Assembly (NCBI GenBank): GCA_016779825.1
Contig: JADHMX010000009.1
Coordinates: 1-35,344 of the forward strand
DNA from: Synechococcus sp. BS301-5m-G53
GTDB lineage: Bacteria > Cyanobacteriota > Cyanobacteriia > PCC-6307 > Cyanobiaceae
Direction of reading: 5' to 3'
Length of the DNA stretch: 35,344 nt
Made by a program: the position numbers and the translations under genes. Every line of letters begins with the position of its first letter. Within the stretch, counting starts at the first letter, position 1. This document shows, in pieces, positions 1 to 8,290 of the stretch. The notes under the pieces are model-generated. The model saw only the letters and a program-made list of their open reading frames with translations. It was not told the origin of the DNA and did not search any database.

Positions 1-1056
1 GCCCGCAGCCTGATTCTCCAAGCGATTGCAGCCGGCAAATCGGTGGTGACCGCCAACAAGGCCGTGATCGCACGCCACGGGCAGGAAATCGCTGAAGCTG
101 CAGCTGCTGCGGGCGTGTACGTGCTGATCGAAGCCGCCGTTGGTGGTGGCATTCCGATCATTGAGCCGCTGAAGCAGTCCCTGGGCGGCAACCGCATCAA
201 CCGCGTCAGCGGCATCATCAACGGCACCACCAACTACATCCTCACCCGCATGGCTGAGGAGGGGGCCGCCTATGACGCGGTGCTCAAGGATGCCCAGGAG
301 CTGGGCTACGCCGAAGCCGATCCGGCAGCGGATGTGGATGGCCTCGATGCGGCCGACAAGATCGCGATCCTGGCCACCCTCGCCTTCGGCGGCAGTGTGG
401 ACCGTGCCGCGGTTCCCACCGACGGCATCAGTGGCCTCCAGGGCGTGGATGTGGATTACGCCAACCAACTCGGCTATGGCGTGAAGCTGCTGGCGGTGGC
501 TGAACGCATGGCCGAGAGTGGCGACCCTCTGCCGCTCTCCCTGCGCGTGCAGCCCACGCTGGTTCCCAAGGACCACCCCCTGGCTGGCGTGAACGGCGTC
601 AACAACGCCATCCTGGTGGAAGGCGACCCGATCGGCCGGGTGATGTTCTACGGCCCTGGCGCCGGAGCCGGCCCGACCGCCTCTGCGGTGGTGGCCGACA
701 TTCTCAATATCGCCGGCATCCGCCAGGCCAGCGACGGACCCGGGAAAGTGGACCCCCTCTTGGCGGCAGGCAGCTGGCGACCCTGCGCTCTCGTCGACTC
801 AGGCGAGATCCGCCAACGCCACTATGTGCGTTTCAAGACAAAAGACGCCCCTGGCGTGATCGGCAACGTGGGCGGTTGCTTCGGCCAACGCAACGTCTCC
901 ATCCAGTCGATCGTGCAATTCAATGCCAGCGACGCTGGCGCCGAAATCGTTGTGATCACCCATGAAGTGAGCCAACACCAGATGATTGAGGCCCTCGACG
1001 CGATCCAGGCCCTGCCGGAAGTTTCAGGCCTGGCAGCCCACCTCGGCTGCCTCTAA
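1..1056 (+). CDS. hom: Homoserine dehydrogenase, 3' part (5' end outside window)
   Basis: Reduces aspartate semialdehyde to homoserine with NAD(P)H, the branch point to threonine and methionine, in the cytosol. The frame is open from base 1 (reading ARSLIL) with no start, so the gene is cut by the window edge; 351 codons precede the TAA. Visible family signatures are VTANKAVIA, the substrate-site region SGIINGTTNYILTRM, and GYAEADPAADVDGLDAADK. A C-terminal ACT domain starts near RHYVRFKTKDAPGVIGNVGG and fills about the last 80 residues; in this family it mediates feedback control by threonine. The missing part should be the N-terminal NAD(P)-binding Rossmann segment. The next gene on the same strand is 164 bases away, behind two hairpins. 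The call is firm. Confidence 0.96.
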   Translation, partial: ARSLILQAIAAGKSVVTANKAVIARHGQEIAEAAAAAGVYVLIEAAVGGGIPIIEPLKQSLGGNRINRVSGIINGTTNYILTRMAEEGAAYDAVLKDAQELGYAEADPAADVDGLDAADKIAILATLAFGGSVDRAAVPTDGISGLQGVDVDYANQLGYGVKLLAVAERMAESGDPLPLSLRVQPTLVPKDHPLAGVNGVNNAILVEGDPIGRVMFYGPGAGAGPTASAVVADILNIAGIRQASDGPGKVDPLLAAGSWRPCALVDSGEIRQRHYVRFKTKDAPGVIGNVGGCFGQRNVSIQSIVQFNASDAGAEIVVITHEVSQHQMIEALDAIQALPEVSGLAAHLGCL

Positions 1057-1061
1057 GGCGT

Positions 1062-1077
1062 CCGCCAGCACTGGCGG
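1062..1077 (+). terminator. GC-rich hairpin just after hom
   Basis: CCGCCAG (1062-1068) and CTGGCGG (1071-1077) are perfect 7-base complements separated by CA; in practice this gives six pairs and a GCAC tetraloop. It lies five bases after the hom stop. No T-run follows, so it would be an atypical intrinsic terminator or a 3'-end stabilising stem. A second 10-base palindrome, TGCCCGGGCA, follows at 1081-1090. Confidence 0.45.
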
Positions 1078-1118
1078 CCGTGCCCGGGCATGCGTCAGAG
1101 TGTCAAGAACTTTCACGG

Positions 1119-1144
1119 CACAGGTCTGAATTCTCAGATCTGTG
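1119..1144 (+). promoter_or_regulatory. Strong 11-bp hairpin upstream of the 57-aa gene
   Basis: CACAGGTCTGA (1119-1129) pairs with TCAGATCTGTG (1134-1144) over 11 positions with a single G-U wobble and an ATTC loop. It sits in the gap between hom and the gene starting at 1221. No T-run follows, so it is not a textbook terminator. It could be a leader structure, a processing site or a DNA operator, since the two arms are near-perfect inverted repeats. The sequence cannot tell which. Confidence 0.4.
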
Positions 1145-1220
1145 TTCGAAACGGTTCATGCAGAACCTCACTCGATCGATACAGGTTCAAGGCTGCTCCC
1201 TAGAAGAGGGGGTTCACCCG

Positions 1221-1394
1221 ATGTCTGTGCACCAAGGTGACTGCGTCAATCTCGACAGTGACGACGACACCTATCAAGTGATCGGCGTCGACGGCGACCA
1301 CGACCGTTGCTGGGTGCGCCGCTGGCCTCTGCAGAGAAGCGAGGTTTCACCGGTGTTCGAAATCTCTCTGGAGAGGATTCGCCAGGTCGGGTAA
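1221..1394 (+). CDS. Small protein of unknown function, 57 aa
   Basis: The ATG at 1221 has a strong ribosome-binding site, GAGGGGG at 1206-1212, eight bases upstream; this decides the start over the longer open frame that reaches further 5'. The product is an acidic-to-mixed soluble protein with no signal peptide or membrane segment, carrying CWVRRWPLQ and the ending ISLERIRQVG. The alternation of short hydrophobic and charged stretches suggests a small beta-rich fold. No known domain is recognised. It looks like one of the small conserved genes common in picocyanobacteria, but that is an impression only. It stands alone between hom and the ABC binding protein. Confidence 0.7.
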   Translation: MSVHQGDCVNLDSDDDTYQVIGVDGDHDRCWVRRWPLQRSEVSPVFEISLERIRQVG

Positions 1395-1435
1395 CGCACT
1401 GTTGAATGAGCCGGTCTATTGATGGTTGAGGCCCG

Positions 1436-3073
1436 TTGAAGCGCATCGATCGCCCCATGAGATGGACGTTCGGTGGCGCACTGATGGCCCTCGCCCTGGC
1501 CTTCACCCAGGCGGGGTGTCAGGCACCGCCCCCTACCAGCCGCATCACGGTGGCTTCAGCGGGGAGGATCAGCTCCCTGGATCCGGCCCAGGCCAGCACC
1601 CTCAGTGCCATACAGCTGATCAGCGCCCTGGGCGATCCGCTGTATCGCCTCAAGCGTGATGGATCGCTGGAACCGCGTTTAGCGGCAGCGGCTCCCGTAC
1701 TGAGTGATGGCGGTCGCACCGTCACGATTCCGCTGCGCACCGATGTGCATTTCCACGACGGAACGCCGTTTGACGCCGCAGCCATGGCCTTCAGCCTGCG
1801 GCGCTTCCTCAACATCGGAACCCTCAGCTACGTGGTGGGCGATCGCATCGCCGCGGTGGAGGAAGCCGACAGCCACACCCTGCGGTTGCGCCTGAGTCGC
1901 CCCTCCACATCCCTGCAGGGCTTGCTGACGTCGATCAACCTCACCCCCATTTCACCGACGTCCTACAGCAGCCACCAGGACCGTTTTCTGCACGACCGCT
2001 TTGTGGGGACAGGCCCCTACAGGCTGACCCGCTTCAGCGAACATCAGCAACGGCTGGAGCCCTTTGCCCAGTACTGGGGTAAAGCGCCGCGCAACAACGG
2101 CCTGGATCTGATCACGCTGAGCAACTCCACGGCGCTCTACGGGGCGTTGCGCAGTGGCGAGGTGGATCTGCTGCTCTCTGCCTCCATCGATGAAGACCAG
2201 CGCCACACCTTGCATGAACGGGCGATTGCAGGCGATCTGCACGAGTCGGTGGGTCCTGCGATGGAGATCGGCTACATCACCCTGCTGAGCAATCAGGAGC
2301 CGTTCCAGGACGTCAACCTCAGACGGGCCCTGGCCGTCAGTCTCAACCGAAGCGAGATCAGCGAGCGGGTGAGCTACGGCCTCCGCCGGCCGCTGCGGGC
2401 ACTGGTGCCCCCCAGCCTTCCCGGCGGAGCCCTGGCCTCATGGCCGCAACACAACCCCGACCAGGCCCGCGATCTGCTCAAGGCTTCTGGCTACTGCAAC
2501 GGCAACCCCCTGCGCTTCCCGCTCACCTTCCGCTCCAACGTGCCCGCCGACAAACTGCTGGCCCTCACCTGGCAGGCCCAGGTGCAGCGGGACCTCTCCG
2601 ACTGCCTGGTGCTGGATCTGGATGGCGTCGAGTCCACGACGATCTACCGCCAACTGGGGGAGGGTGCCTTCAAAGCCGTGATGCTGGATTGGCGCGGCAG
2701 CTATCCCGATCCCGAGGCCTACTTGACGCCGCTGTTGAGTTGCACCTCGGTGAAGGGCGACACCTGCGTTGATGGAGAAGCAGCGATCAGCGGCAGCTTC
2801 TGGAGCACCCCCGGATTGCAGACGGCCCTGCTGGAATCGGACACGCAGGAGGGCAACGATCGCCGCAATGCCCTGGATCGCGTGGACCATCTCTCCGCCA
2901 ACGCTGCGGCCTACATCCCCGTCTGGCTGGATTCCCCACGGGCCTGGGCCCAGCTGAACCTCAAACCTCCAGAATTTGACGGCAGTGGCCAGTTGATGCT
3001 CGCTGACCTGGAGCGTCGCCAGGACGGAGCATCAAAGAAAGGAGCGACGAACAAAGGAACCACGAACAACTGA
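1436..3073 (+). CDS. ABC transporter substrate-binding lipoprotein, peptide/nickel (SBP_bac_5) family
   Basis: Periplasmic solute receptor for a peptide-type ABC importer. It starts with TTG at 1436, backed by TTGAGG at 1426-1431, and has a Lys/Arg-containing n-region, a hydrophobic core (GALMALALAF) and a lipobox-like TQAGC, so it should be a lipid-anchored protein. An ATG at 1457 is possible but has no ribosome-binding site. The mature part has the family pattern: SSLDPAQASTLSAIQLI near the N terminus, DVHFHDGTPFDAAAMAFSLRRF, VGTGPYRLTRF, and DVNLRRALAVSLNRSEI. Its length of 545 aa is normal. The stop overlaps the permease start as TGATG, so the two are translationally coupled. The substrate (peptide, nickel or other) cannot be read from the sequence. 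Confidence 0.9.
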   Translation: MKRIDRPMRWTFGGALMALALAFTQAGCQAPPPTSRITVASAGRISSLDPAQASTLSAIQLISALGDPLYRLKRDGSLEPRLAAAAPVLSDGGRTVTIPLRTDVHFHDGTPFDAAAMAFSLRRFLNIGTLSYVVGDRIAAVEEADSHTLRLRLSRPSTSLQGLLTSINLTPISPTSYSSHQDRFLHDRFVGTGPYRLTRFSEHQQRLEPFAQYWGKAPRNNGLDLITLSNSTALYGALRSGEVDLLLSASIDEDQRHTLHERAIAGDLHESVGPAMEIGYITLLSNQEPFQDVNLRRALAVSLNRSEISERVSYGLRRPLRALVPPSLPGGALASWPQHNPDQARDLLKASGYCNGNPLRFPLTFRSNVPADKLLALTWQAQVQRDLSDCLVLDLDGVESTTIYRQLGEGAFKAVMLDWRGSYPDPEAYLTPLLSCTSVKGDTCVDGEAAISGSFWSTPGLQTALLESDTQEGNDRRNALDRVDHLSANAAAYIPVWLDSPRAWAQLNLKPPEFDGSGQLMLADLERRQDGASKKGATNKGTTNN

Positions 3074-4092
3074 TGGGACGCGCCCAAGACCTCGCCCGCT
3101 ACAGCGCCACTCGCCTCGCCCTGGCGCCTTTGATGTTGTGGCTAATCGCCAGCCTGGTGTTCCTGTTGCTGCGCGTTGCCCCGGGGGATCCCGTGGATGC
3201 GGTGCTCGGCAGCCGGGCACCCGCTGCCGCCAAAGCCGCCATGCGCGCTCGGCTGGGGCTGGATCAGTCGTTGCTCGATCAATACCTCAGTTATCTCAAC
3301 GGTTTGATCCATGGCGATCTGGGGCAGGCCCTGATCAACCAGGAGCCGGTTCGAACCATCATCAGCAAAACCCTGCCCGCCAGCCTCGAGCTGAGCGTCA
3401 TCGCCCTGGTGGTGGCTGCTGTGGTGGGGCTGAGCATTGGCTTCAGCGGTATCGCCCGGCCCGAGGGGACGATTGACCTGGGCGGTCGCCTCTACGGACT
3501 GGGCACCTATGCCCTGCCACCCTTCTGGGTCGCCATGCTGGTGCAGCTGGTGTTCGCCGTCAGCCTGGGTTGGCTGCCGGTGGGTGGGCGGTTTCCCCCC
3601 AGCCTTCTCCCCCCCGAGGGCAGCGGATTTTTCCTGCTGGACAGCGCGCTTCAGAACAACTGGGCCGCCTTTCGCGGCACCATGCGCCACTTGATCCTGC
3701 CCGCAGGAACCCTGGCCCTGCTGCTGAGCGGCACCTTCACGACCGCCTTGCGCCTAAACCTGCGACGCACCCTGCGGGGCGACTACGTGGAAGCGGCGCG
3801 CAGCCGCGGCCTGAGTGAGCGTCAGGTAATCCTGCGCCACGGTCTCCCCAATGCCTTGCTGCCGGTGCTCACCATCGCGGGCATCACCGTGGCCTCATTG
3901 ATCGGTGGGGCCCTGCTGATTGAAGTCACCTTTTCCTGGCCAGGCATCGCCCTGCGACTGCAGGAAGCCATCAACCAAAGGGACTACCCCGTTGTTCAAG
4001 GGATCGTCGTGGTGATCGCCGCCTTGGTGGTGCTGGTGAGTGTTGCCGTTGACCTATTGGTGGCCGCCCTCGATCCGCGGGTGCGCTACTGA
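3073..4092 (+). CDS. ABC transporter permease, DppB/OppB type
   Basis: Inner-membrane permease that would form the channel for the preceding binding protein. It has 339 aa with about six hydrophobic segments, starting with LMLWLIASLVFLLLRVAPGDPVDAVLG, the typical first helix and following loop of DppB-like permeases. The coupling loop EAARSRGLSERQVILRHGLP, the EAA motif that docks onto the ATPase, is intact near residues 240-260. The ATG overlaps the previous stop by one base. The second permease (DppC type) and the ATPases are absent; the next gene is convergent and overlaps the last seven bases, so the missing subunits must lie elsewhere. Confidence 0.92.
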   Translation: MGRAQDLARYSATRLALAPLMLWLIASLVFLLLRVAPGDPVDAVLGSRAPAAAKAAMRARLGLDQSLLDQYLSYLNGLIHGDLGQALINQEPVRTIISKTLPASLELSVIALVVAAVVGLSIGFSGIARPEGTIDLGGRLYGLGTYALPPFWVAMLVQLVFAVSLGWLPVGGRFPPSLLPPEGSGFFLLDSALQNNWAAFRGTMRHLILPAGTLALLLSGTFTTALRLNLRRTLRGDYVEAARSRGLSERQVILRHGLPNALLPVLTIAGITVASLIGGALLIEVTFSWPGIALRLQEAINQRDYPVVQGIVVVIAALVVLVSVAVDLLVAALDPRVRY

Positions 4093-5660
4093 TCCATCAG
4101 CTGCTGGGCCCGGCGACGCGGCAAGCGATGCCAGCGCGTTTTTGAGCTGGCCTCCATCAGGTGGACGGCGTCCTGGCGGTGTGGCTCGGTGTTGAGCGAC
4201 TCGAGGAAATGGATGACTTCATGGGCAATCACCCGTTGCACGCTGAGGGGATTCACCCCAACAAGCTCCTCGCCGAGCTGGAAGAGATCATCCCCTTGCG
4301 TTGCCGATCCCTGGCCGTCCACACGAATCGGGGAAAAGTGACTGGCCCCCTCAACCACCACCACACGGCTGGCGGGATGCTGCGCCAATCCAGCCATGAG
4401 AGCCACCTGCTCGTCCAGGGGAGGGGTGATCAGATCGAGAGTGCCCCCCACCAGCAGCAAGGGAAGCGGCAAGGCCTGGCTGGACTGGTGCGGCCAGATC
4501 AAACCACCCAAGCTGTTGAAGCCCACCACCGCCCGGGGGAGCGGCAGCATCGCGGTGCCCTCGAGCGCACGCCCTGCGGCGAGTTCGCACTGGAGCAGTT
4601 CCGAGAGATTGGTGAGGGGCAAGCCAGCCAACGCCTGTTCACAACGCTGCTCCATCCCCGGCACCACGGCAGCCCCACTGGCCAACAGCGCTGTCAGTGC
4701 CCCCAGGGAATGCCCCATCAGCACGACCTCATCACCGGGGATGTTCAAGTCACCCTGTCGCTGTGCGTCCAGCACCGCCGCAAGATCAGCCTTCCGCTGC
4801 TGCAGCGCGGCGGCCCCATCAAACGACTGTCGCCCTTCGAGCAACGCCTGAACAGCAGCGGCATCGCTGCCGGAATGCTCGAGCAGCGCCACGGGCCAGC
4901 CCGCCTGCATCAGCGCGCTCGCGAGCCAGTGAAAGTGGTTGGGGTCTCCGCCCAGCCCCGGCATCATCAAGACCCAGGTTCGATCCTCACGGGGCGATTC
5001 AGGCACCCAGCGTTCGACGCGCAATGGACGCGAACGATGCTGCACCGCCAGCCTTGACTCTCGGGGACCATCTGAAGAAGCAACACGCTCAATCCAGTTG
5101 AGGGGCTGCAGGCGAGCTTCTTGCTGAGCCAAGGCCTGCATCAAGGCCTGGTGTCGCTGCAATTCCAGCCGCCAACGGTTGGCGGCACCCACCAATGCAT
5201 CCAGATCAAGGCGCAGCTGCTGGGTGGGCAACGCTTCCAACACATCCAGTGTTGAAACGGTCTCCTGCCGTTCAAGCAACTGCTCCAGCGTGGAGAGAAC
5301 CAGCGAACGATTGATCCGTTTTCCATCTTCAACACGAATCAATTCCCCCAGCGCATCCAGCAGGGGGCCGGCGCCCCAGCTGCTGAGCAGTTGACGCCCG
5401 AGGCTGCGCCGGGAGAGGACGGGAGCCTTCAGCAGACGAATCAGCCCCTCTTTGCTTTCAGGGGCGAGAAGCCGCATCCAGGTGGAGAGCTCTGATCGCG
5501 AAAGCTGGGATGAATCGCCCGTCGGCGACCGCACAAAAGCGCCGAGTTCCTCCACCGACAGCGGGAGAACCACGCCGTCGATCTTGACCTCAACACGTTC
5601 TGTGGAGCGAACAGGCCACGATCCGCACATGCTGAGCAGCAGACTGCCCAACAAGCCCAT
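4086..5660 (-). CDS. DUF1400-type alpha/beta hydrolase, exported
   Basis: Predicted serine hydrolase of a cyanobacterial type: an N-terminal DUF1400-like helical region (VKIDGVVLPLSVEELGAF onward) followed by an alpha/beta-hydrolase domain. The nucleophile elbow is GHSLG, with Ser about 318 residues from the chosen start; the domain also shows WVLMMPGLGGDPNHFHW (oxyanion region), LLLVGGTLDLITPP (acid) and VEGASHFSP (His). ATG at 5660 begins a signal-like segment (MGLLGSLLLSMCGSW), implying export; the frame also allows GTG at 5735, adding 25 residues. The substrate is unknown; lipase- or PAF-acetylhydrolase-like activity has been suggested for related proteins. It is convergent with the permease (7-base overlap) and divergent from the MFS gene. 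Confidence 0.85.
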   Translation of the reverse strand: MGLLGSLLLSMCGSWPVRSTERVEVKIDGVVLPLSVEELGAFVRSPTGDSSQLSRSELSTWMRLLAPESKEGLIRLLKAPVLSRRSLGRQLLSSWGAGPLLDALGELIRVEDGKRINRSLVLSTLEQLLERQETVSTLDVLEALPTQQLRLDLDALVGAANRWRLELQRHQALMQALAQQEARLQPLNWIERVASSDGPRESRLAVQHRSRPLRVERWVPESPREDRTWVLMMPGLGGDPNHFHWLASALMQAGWPVALLEHSGSDAAAVQALLEGRQSFDGAAALQQRKADLAAVLDAQRQGDLNIPGDEVVLMGHSLGALTALLASGAAVVPGMEQRCEQALAGLPLTNLSELLQCELAAGRALEGTAMLPLPRAVVGFNSLGGLIWPHQSSQALPLPLLLVGGTLDLITPPLDEQVALMAGLAQHPASRVVVVEGASHFSPIRVDGQGSATQGDDLFQLGEELVGVNPLSVQRVIAHEVIHFLESLNTEPHRQDAVHLMEASSKTRWHRLPRRRAQQLMDQ

Positions 5661-5755
5661 CGCGATGCATCGTCCTGTTAAGCGTCCGCGCAGCAACGCC
5701 TGACCCTCTGCGGTGGTGGAACCAGTTTCCAACACCCCTGAGAAATGTCACCCGA

Positions 5756-7042
5756 TTGAGGTTTCTCGCCTCAATCGGAGCGGGCGGGGTGATCTTCATG
5801 ACGCCACTGATCTTTCATGCGATCGACTTCTCGGCGCGTGAAGTTGGCAGTGGCCTCGCCGTCTCTGCCCTGATCGGCACGGTCGTGCGTCTGCTGAGCG
5901 GTGCACTGCTCGATCGAGGCATCCGTTGTTCTTGGCCCATCCGAGGCACAACGCTGCTGGCCATTGCCGCCGATCTGATCCTGCTTCAGGCCGACAGCTA
6001 CAGCAGTTACCTGATCGGACAACTGCTGCTGGGCTGTGCTGCGGGCCTGTACTGGCCTGCCATCGAATTGGCTGTTCCCTTGAGTTGCGGCAGCCTGCCC
6101 TCCGGCCGGGGCTACGCCCTGGTGCGCAGTGCCGATGCTCTGGGGATTGGCATTGGAACGCTGATTGGAACCGTTGCCGCAACCCTGGGCAGTCTGCGAA
6201 CGGTGTACAGCGTTGAGGCGGTCTGCATGGGTGCCGTGTTGGTGCTGATCAGCCTTCATCCACTCCAAGACGGTCCGCCCTATCGCACCCTCAGCAGCAA
6301 CAGTCCGGCAGCTGACGGTCAACGTCCAACCGGTCAACGACCAACGTCCCGATTGCCTTGGTTGTTGCCGCTGCTGCCGGTGCTGCTGATCAGTGTTGTG
6401 GCCACGGGAATCCTGGCCCTTCAACAGAGTGCCCTCCCACTGGATCTGGTGCGCGGGGGGCTGTTGCGACCTGCCCTGAGCGAAAGCCACAGCAGTGCAC
6501 TCATCGCCCTGCAGTTGACCCTGCTGGTGAGCCTTCAGTGGCCCGTGGGCCGTTGGCTTTCTGAGAGAAGCGTTGCCTTCGGACTTGGGCTGAGCCTGGC
6601 GGGATTCAGTCTTGGCTGCGGCCTGATTGCCCTGTCCTCCCTGTTCGAAAGCGGAACCGCCTTGGTGCTGGCCGCCCTACTGCCGATGGCCTTCGCCCAG
6701 GCCGCATTCCTGCCCACGGCCACCGAGGCCGTGATTGAAGAGACACCACCGGAACATCGTGGTTTGGCGATGGCGCTCTTTTCCCAGTGCTTCGCCATCA
6801 GCGCCATCGTGGCGCCCCTCGCCGGTGGAGCCCTGTTGGACCTTCAGAACAACGGCCTGCTGCTCTGGTTGTTGATGGGAGGGGCCTGTTTGATCGTTCT
6901 CCCCACCCTGCGTACCCTCAAACCCCGCTATCGGGCGACAGCCATGGAGGCCACAGAGCTCCTCCTGGAACGACCAGAAGTGGCGGCGAGGGCTGATGAC
7001 GACACTGTTGGTTCAGGGGCGAGGGAGAGAATGACCCCGTAA
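5756..7042 (+). CDS. MFS transporter
   Basis: Inner-membrane transporter of the major facilitator superfamily, 428 aa, with about twelve hydrophobic segments in two halves separated by a polar loop (HPLQDGPPYRTLSSNSP through TGQRPTSR). The loop between helices 2 and 3 has LSGALLDRG, a degenerate form of the MFS motif A. The second half includes TEAVIEETPPEHRGLAMALFSQ, the matching loop of many drug/sugar MFS proteins. The substrate cannot be inferred. The first canonical start is TTG at 5756, yet the frame is open far upstream and reads LRNVTR just before it, so the N terminus may be longer with a non-standard start. The last 50 or so residues are a charged cytosolic tail. Confidence 0.85.
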   Translation: MRFLASIGAGGVIFMTPLIFHAIDFSAREVGSGLAVSALIGTVVRLLSGALLDRGIRCSWPIRGTTLLAIAADLILLQADSYSSYLIGQLLLGCAAGLYWPAIELAVPLSCGSLPSGRGYALVRSADALGIGIGTLIGTVAATLGSLRTVYSVEAVCMGAVLVLISLHPLQDGPPYRTLSSNSPAADGQRPTGQRPTSRLPWLLPLLPVLLISVVATGILALQQSALPLDLVRGGLLRPALSESHSSALIALQLTLLVSLQWPVGRWLSERSVAFGLGLSLAGFSLGCGLIALSSLFESGTALVLAALLPMAFAQAAFLPTATEAVIEETPPEHRGLAMALFSQCFAISAIVAPLAGGALLDLQNNGLLLWLLMGGACLIVLPTLRTLKPRYRATAMEATELLLERPEVAARADDDTVGSGARERMTP

Positions 7043-7091
7043 TGAAGGTCGAAGGCCCACCCAGCGGGCATCGGAAGGATTGAGACCAGCC

Positions 7092-8243
7092 ATGACGAAG
7101 AGAAGATCAAGCCGGGCGGATCAGCCCCCCGAGAGCCAACGGCCTCAGCTGATTGTTCACGCTGGCACGCACAAAACAGCCTCCACCTACATCCAGGAAC
7201 GGCTGCACCGCAATCGTGATCTCCTCAACAGCCAAGGCGTAAGCCTGCAGGACCCCCTGAACTGCAAGCCAAAACCCAAAAAACTCGCCGCAGAGCTGTG
7301 CAAACGAAGGAGCAAACGCTGGAAAGCGTTCTTCAACCAAAACCCAGAGGGCCCGCATCGTCTTCTCAGTGCTGAGCAATTTGCCGTACCTCTCACTGAT
7401 CCCGACTGCATCCAGCAGCTTCAAACGATGGCGGATGAAGCGGGCTATGAGCTCCATATCGTGATCTTCATCCGCAGCCAACTCGATTACATCAACTCGC
7501 GCTACATCTATTCACTGCGGCGGTTTTATCACCACCAAACCTTTGAGCAATTTGTTGGCGATGCCTTGCAGGGGAAACTGCAGAACGAAAAAACCAGGCG
7601 AGGAAAAATCGAACGACGACAAGATGTCTTTGATTTTTGGACCTATTTCCAACCGTTACTTAAAGCGAAGGGTAAGGGCTTGAAGGTGAGTTTTTTGCCA
7701 TTCCGCCAAGGAGGCCTCGATCCTTTCGAACAGTTCATTCTCAGCATCAACCTCTCCACAGCACTTCCCTGGAAACCCTGCTCCCAGAAGCACTACAACC
7801 GCAGTCCAGGAACCCGAGGGGTGTGGCTGGCCAGGGTTCTGAGCCAACATCTCAAGGAGAGCAACATTCCCCCGAAAGCGATTGAAAATTCCTCTCAGAT
7901 CATTCTCAACGAAGAACGGCGACGACGCTGGCACGATCCATCCTTCTGGGGATATTCACGCAAACTCTCGAAGAAAGTCACCCAACACTTCCGGTCAAAC
8001 AACAACAAGTTCGCGAAAGCAGCATGGAACTGCGATTGGGAGGAGGCGTTCTCCACAACCAATCAAACAGCGCGGCGCAGGCGGTCGACCTACACCCCAG
8101 GATCCATCGAAAACGAAATGCGCATGCATGGCATCGCACACAACCTGCTCGACCAAATCCAACGAAGAATTGAGAGAAAAACTTATATCGCGGGCTCAGG
8201 AAGCATCAAAAATTATCTTCAAAGCCTCTTCAGATTCACCTAG
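7092..8243 (+). CDS. Sulfotransferase-like P-loop protein
   Basis: 383-aa cytosolic protein. HAGTHKTASTY (about residues 23-33, Lys28) resembles the 5'-phosphosulfate-binding loop of PAPS-dependent sulfotransferases. IRSQLDYINSRY (Arg128, Asp132, Ser136) resembles the 3'-phosphate-binding signature R-x3-D-x3-S. The family transfers sulfate from PAPS to sugars or other acceptors; the acceptor here is unknown, and a plain P-loop kinase-like role cannot be excluded. The C-terminal half is rich in Lys, Arg, Asn and Gln. ATG 7092 is preferred to the upstream TTG 7080. Base composition is clearly more A+T-rich than the flanking core genes, suggesting accessory or transferred DNA. Its 3' end faces the secreted-protein gene. 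Confidence 0.72.
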   Translation: MTKRRSSRADQPPESQRPQLIVHAGTHKTASTYIQERLHRNRDLLNSQGVSLQDPLNCKPKPKKLAAELCKRRSKRWKAFFNQNPEGPHRLLSAEQFAVPLTDPDCIQQLQTMADEAGYELHIVIFIRSQLDYINSRYIYSLRRFYHHQTFEQFVGDALQGKLQNEKTRRGKIERRQDVFDFWTYFQPLLKAKGKGLKVSFLPFRQGGLDPFEQFILSINLSTALPWKPCSQKHYNRSPGTRGVWLARVLSQHLKESNIPPKAIENSSQIILNEERRRRWHDPSFWGYSRKLSKKVTQHFRSNNNKFAKAAWNCDWEEAFSTTNQTARRRRSTYTPGSIENEMRMHGIAHNLLDQIQRRIERKTYIAGSGSIKNYLQSLFRFT

Positions 8244-8274
8244 AACAATTCGCATTAGAGCGATTGTACCAGCC

Positions 8275-8290
8275 AAAAAATTAATTTTTT
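8275..8290. terminator. A+T palindrome between convergent genes
   Basis: AAAAAATTAATTTTTT is a perfect 16-base palindrome in the 46-base gap between the sulfotransferase-like gene and the convergent secreted-protein gene, whose stop codon begins at its last base. Each strand ends the palindrome in six Ts, so it could help termination both ways, but the stem is weak (A-T only). Confidence 0.35.

Noticed and set aside
4161-5057. Plus-strand 298-codon frame
   Set aside because: Antisense to the DUF1400 hydrolase, whose catalytic motifs are intact.
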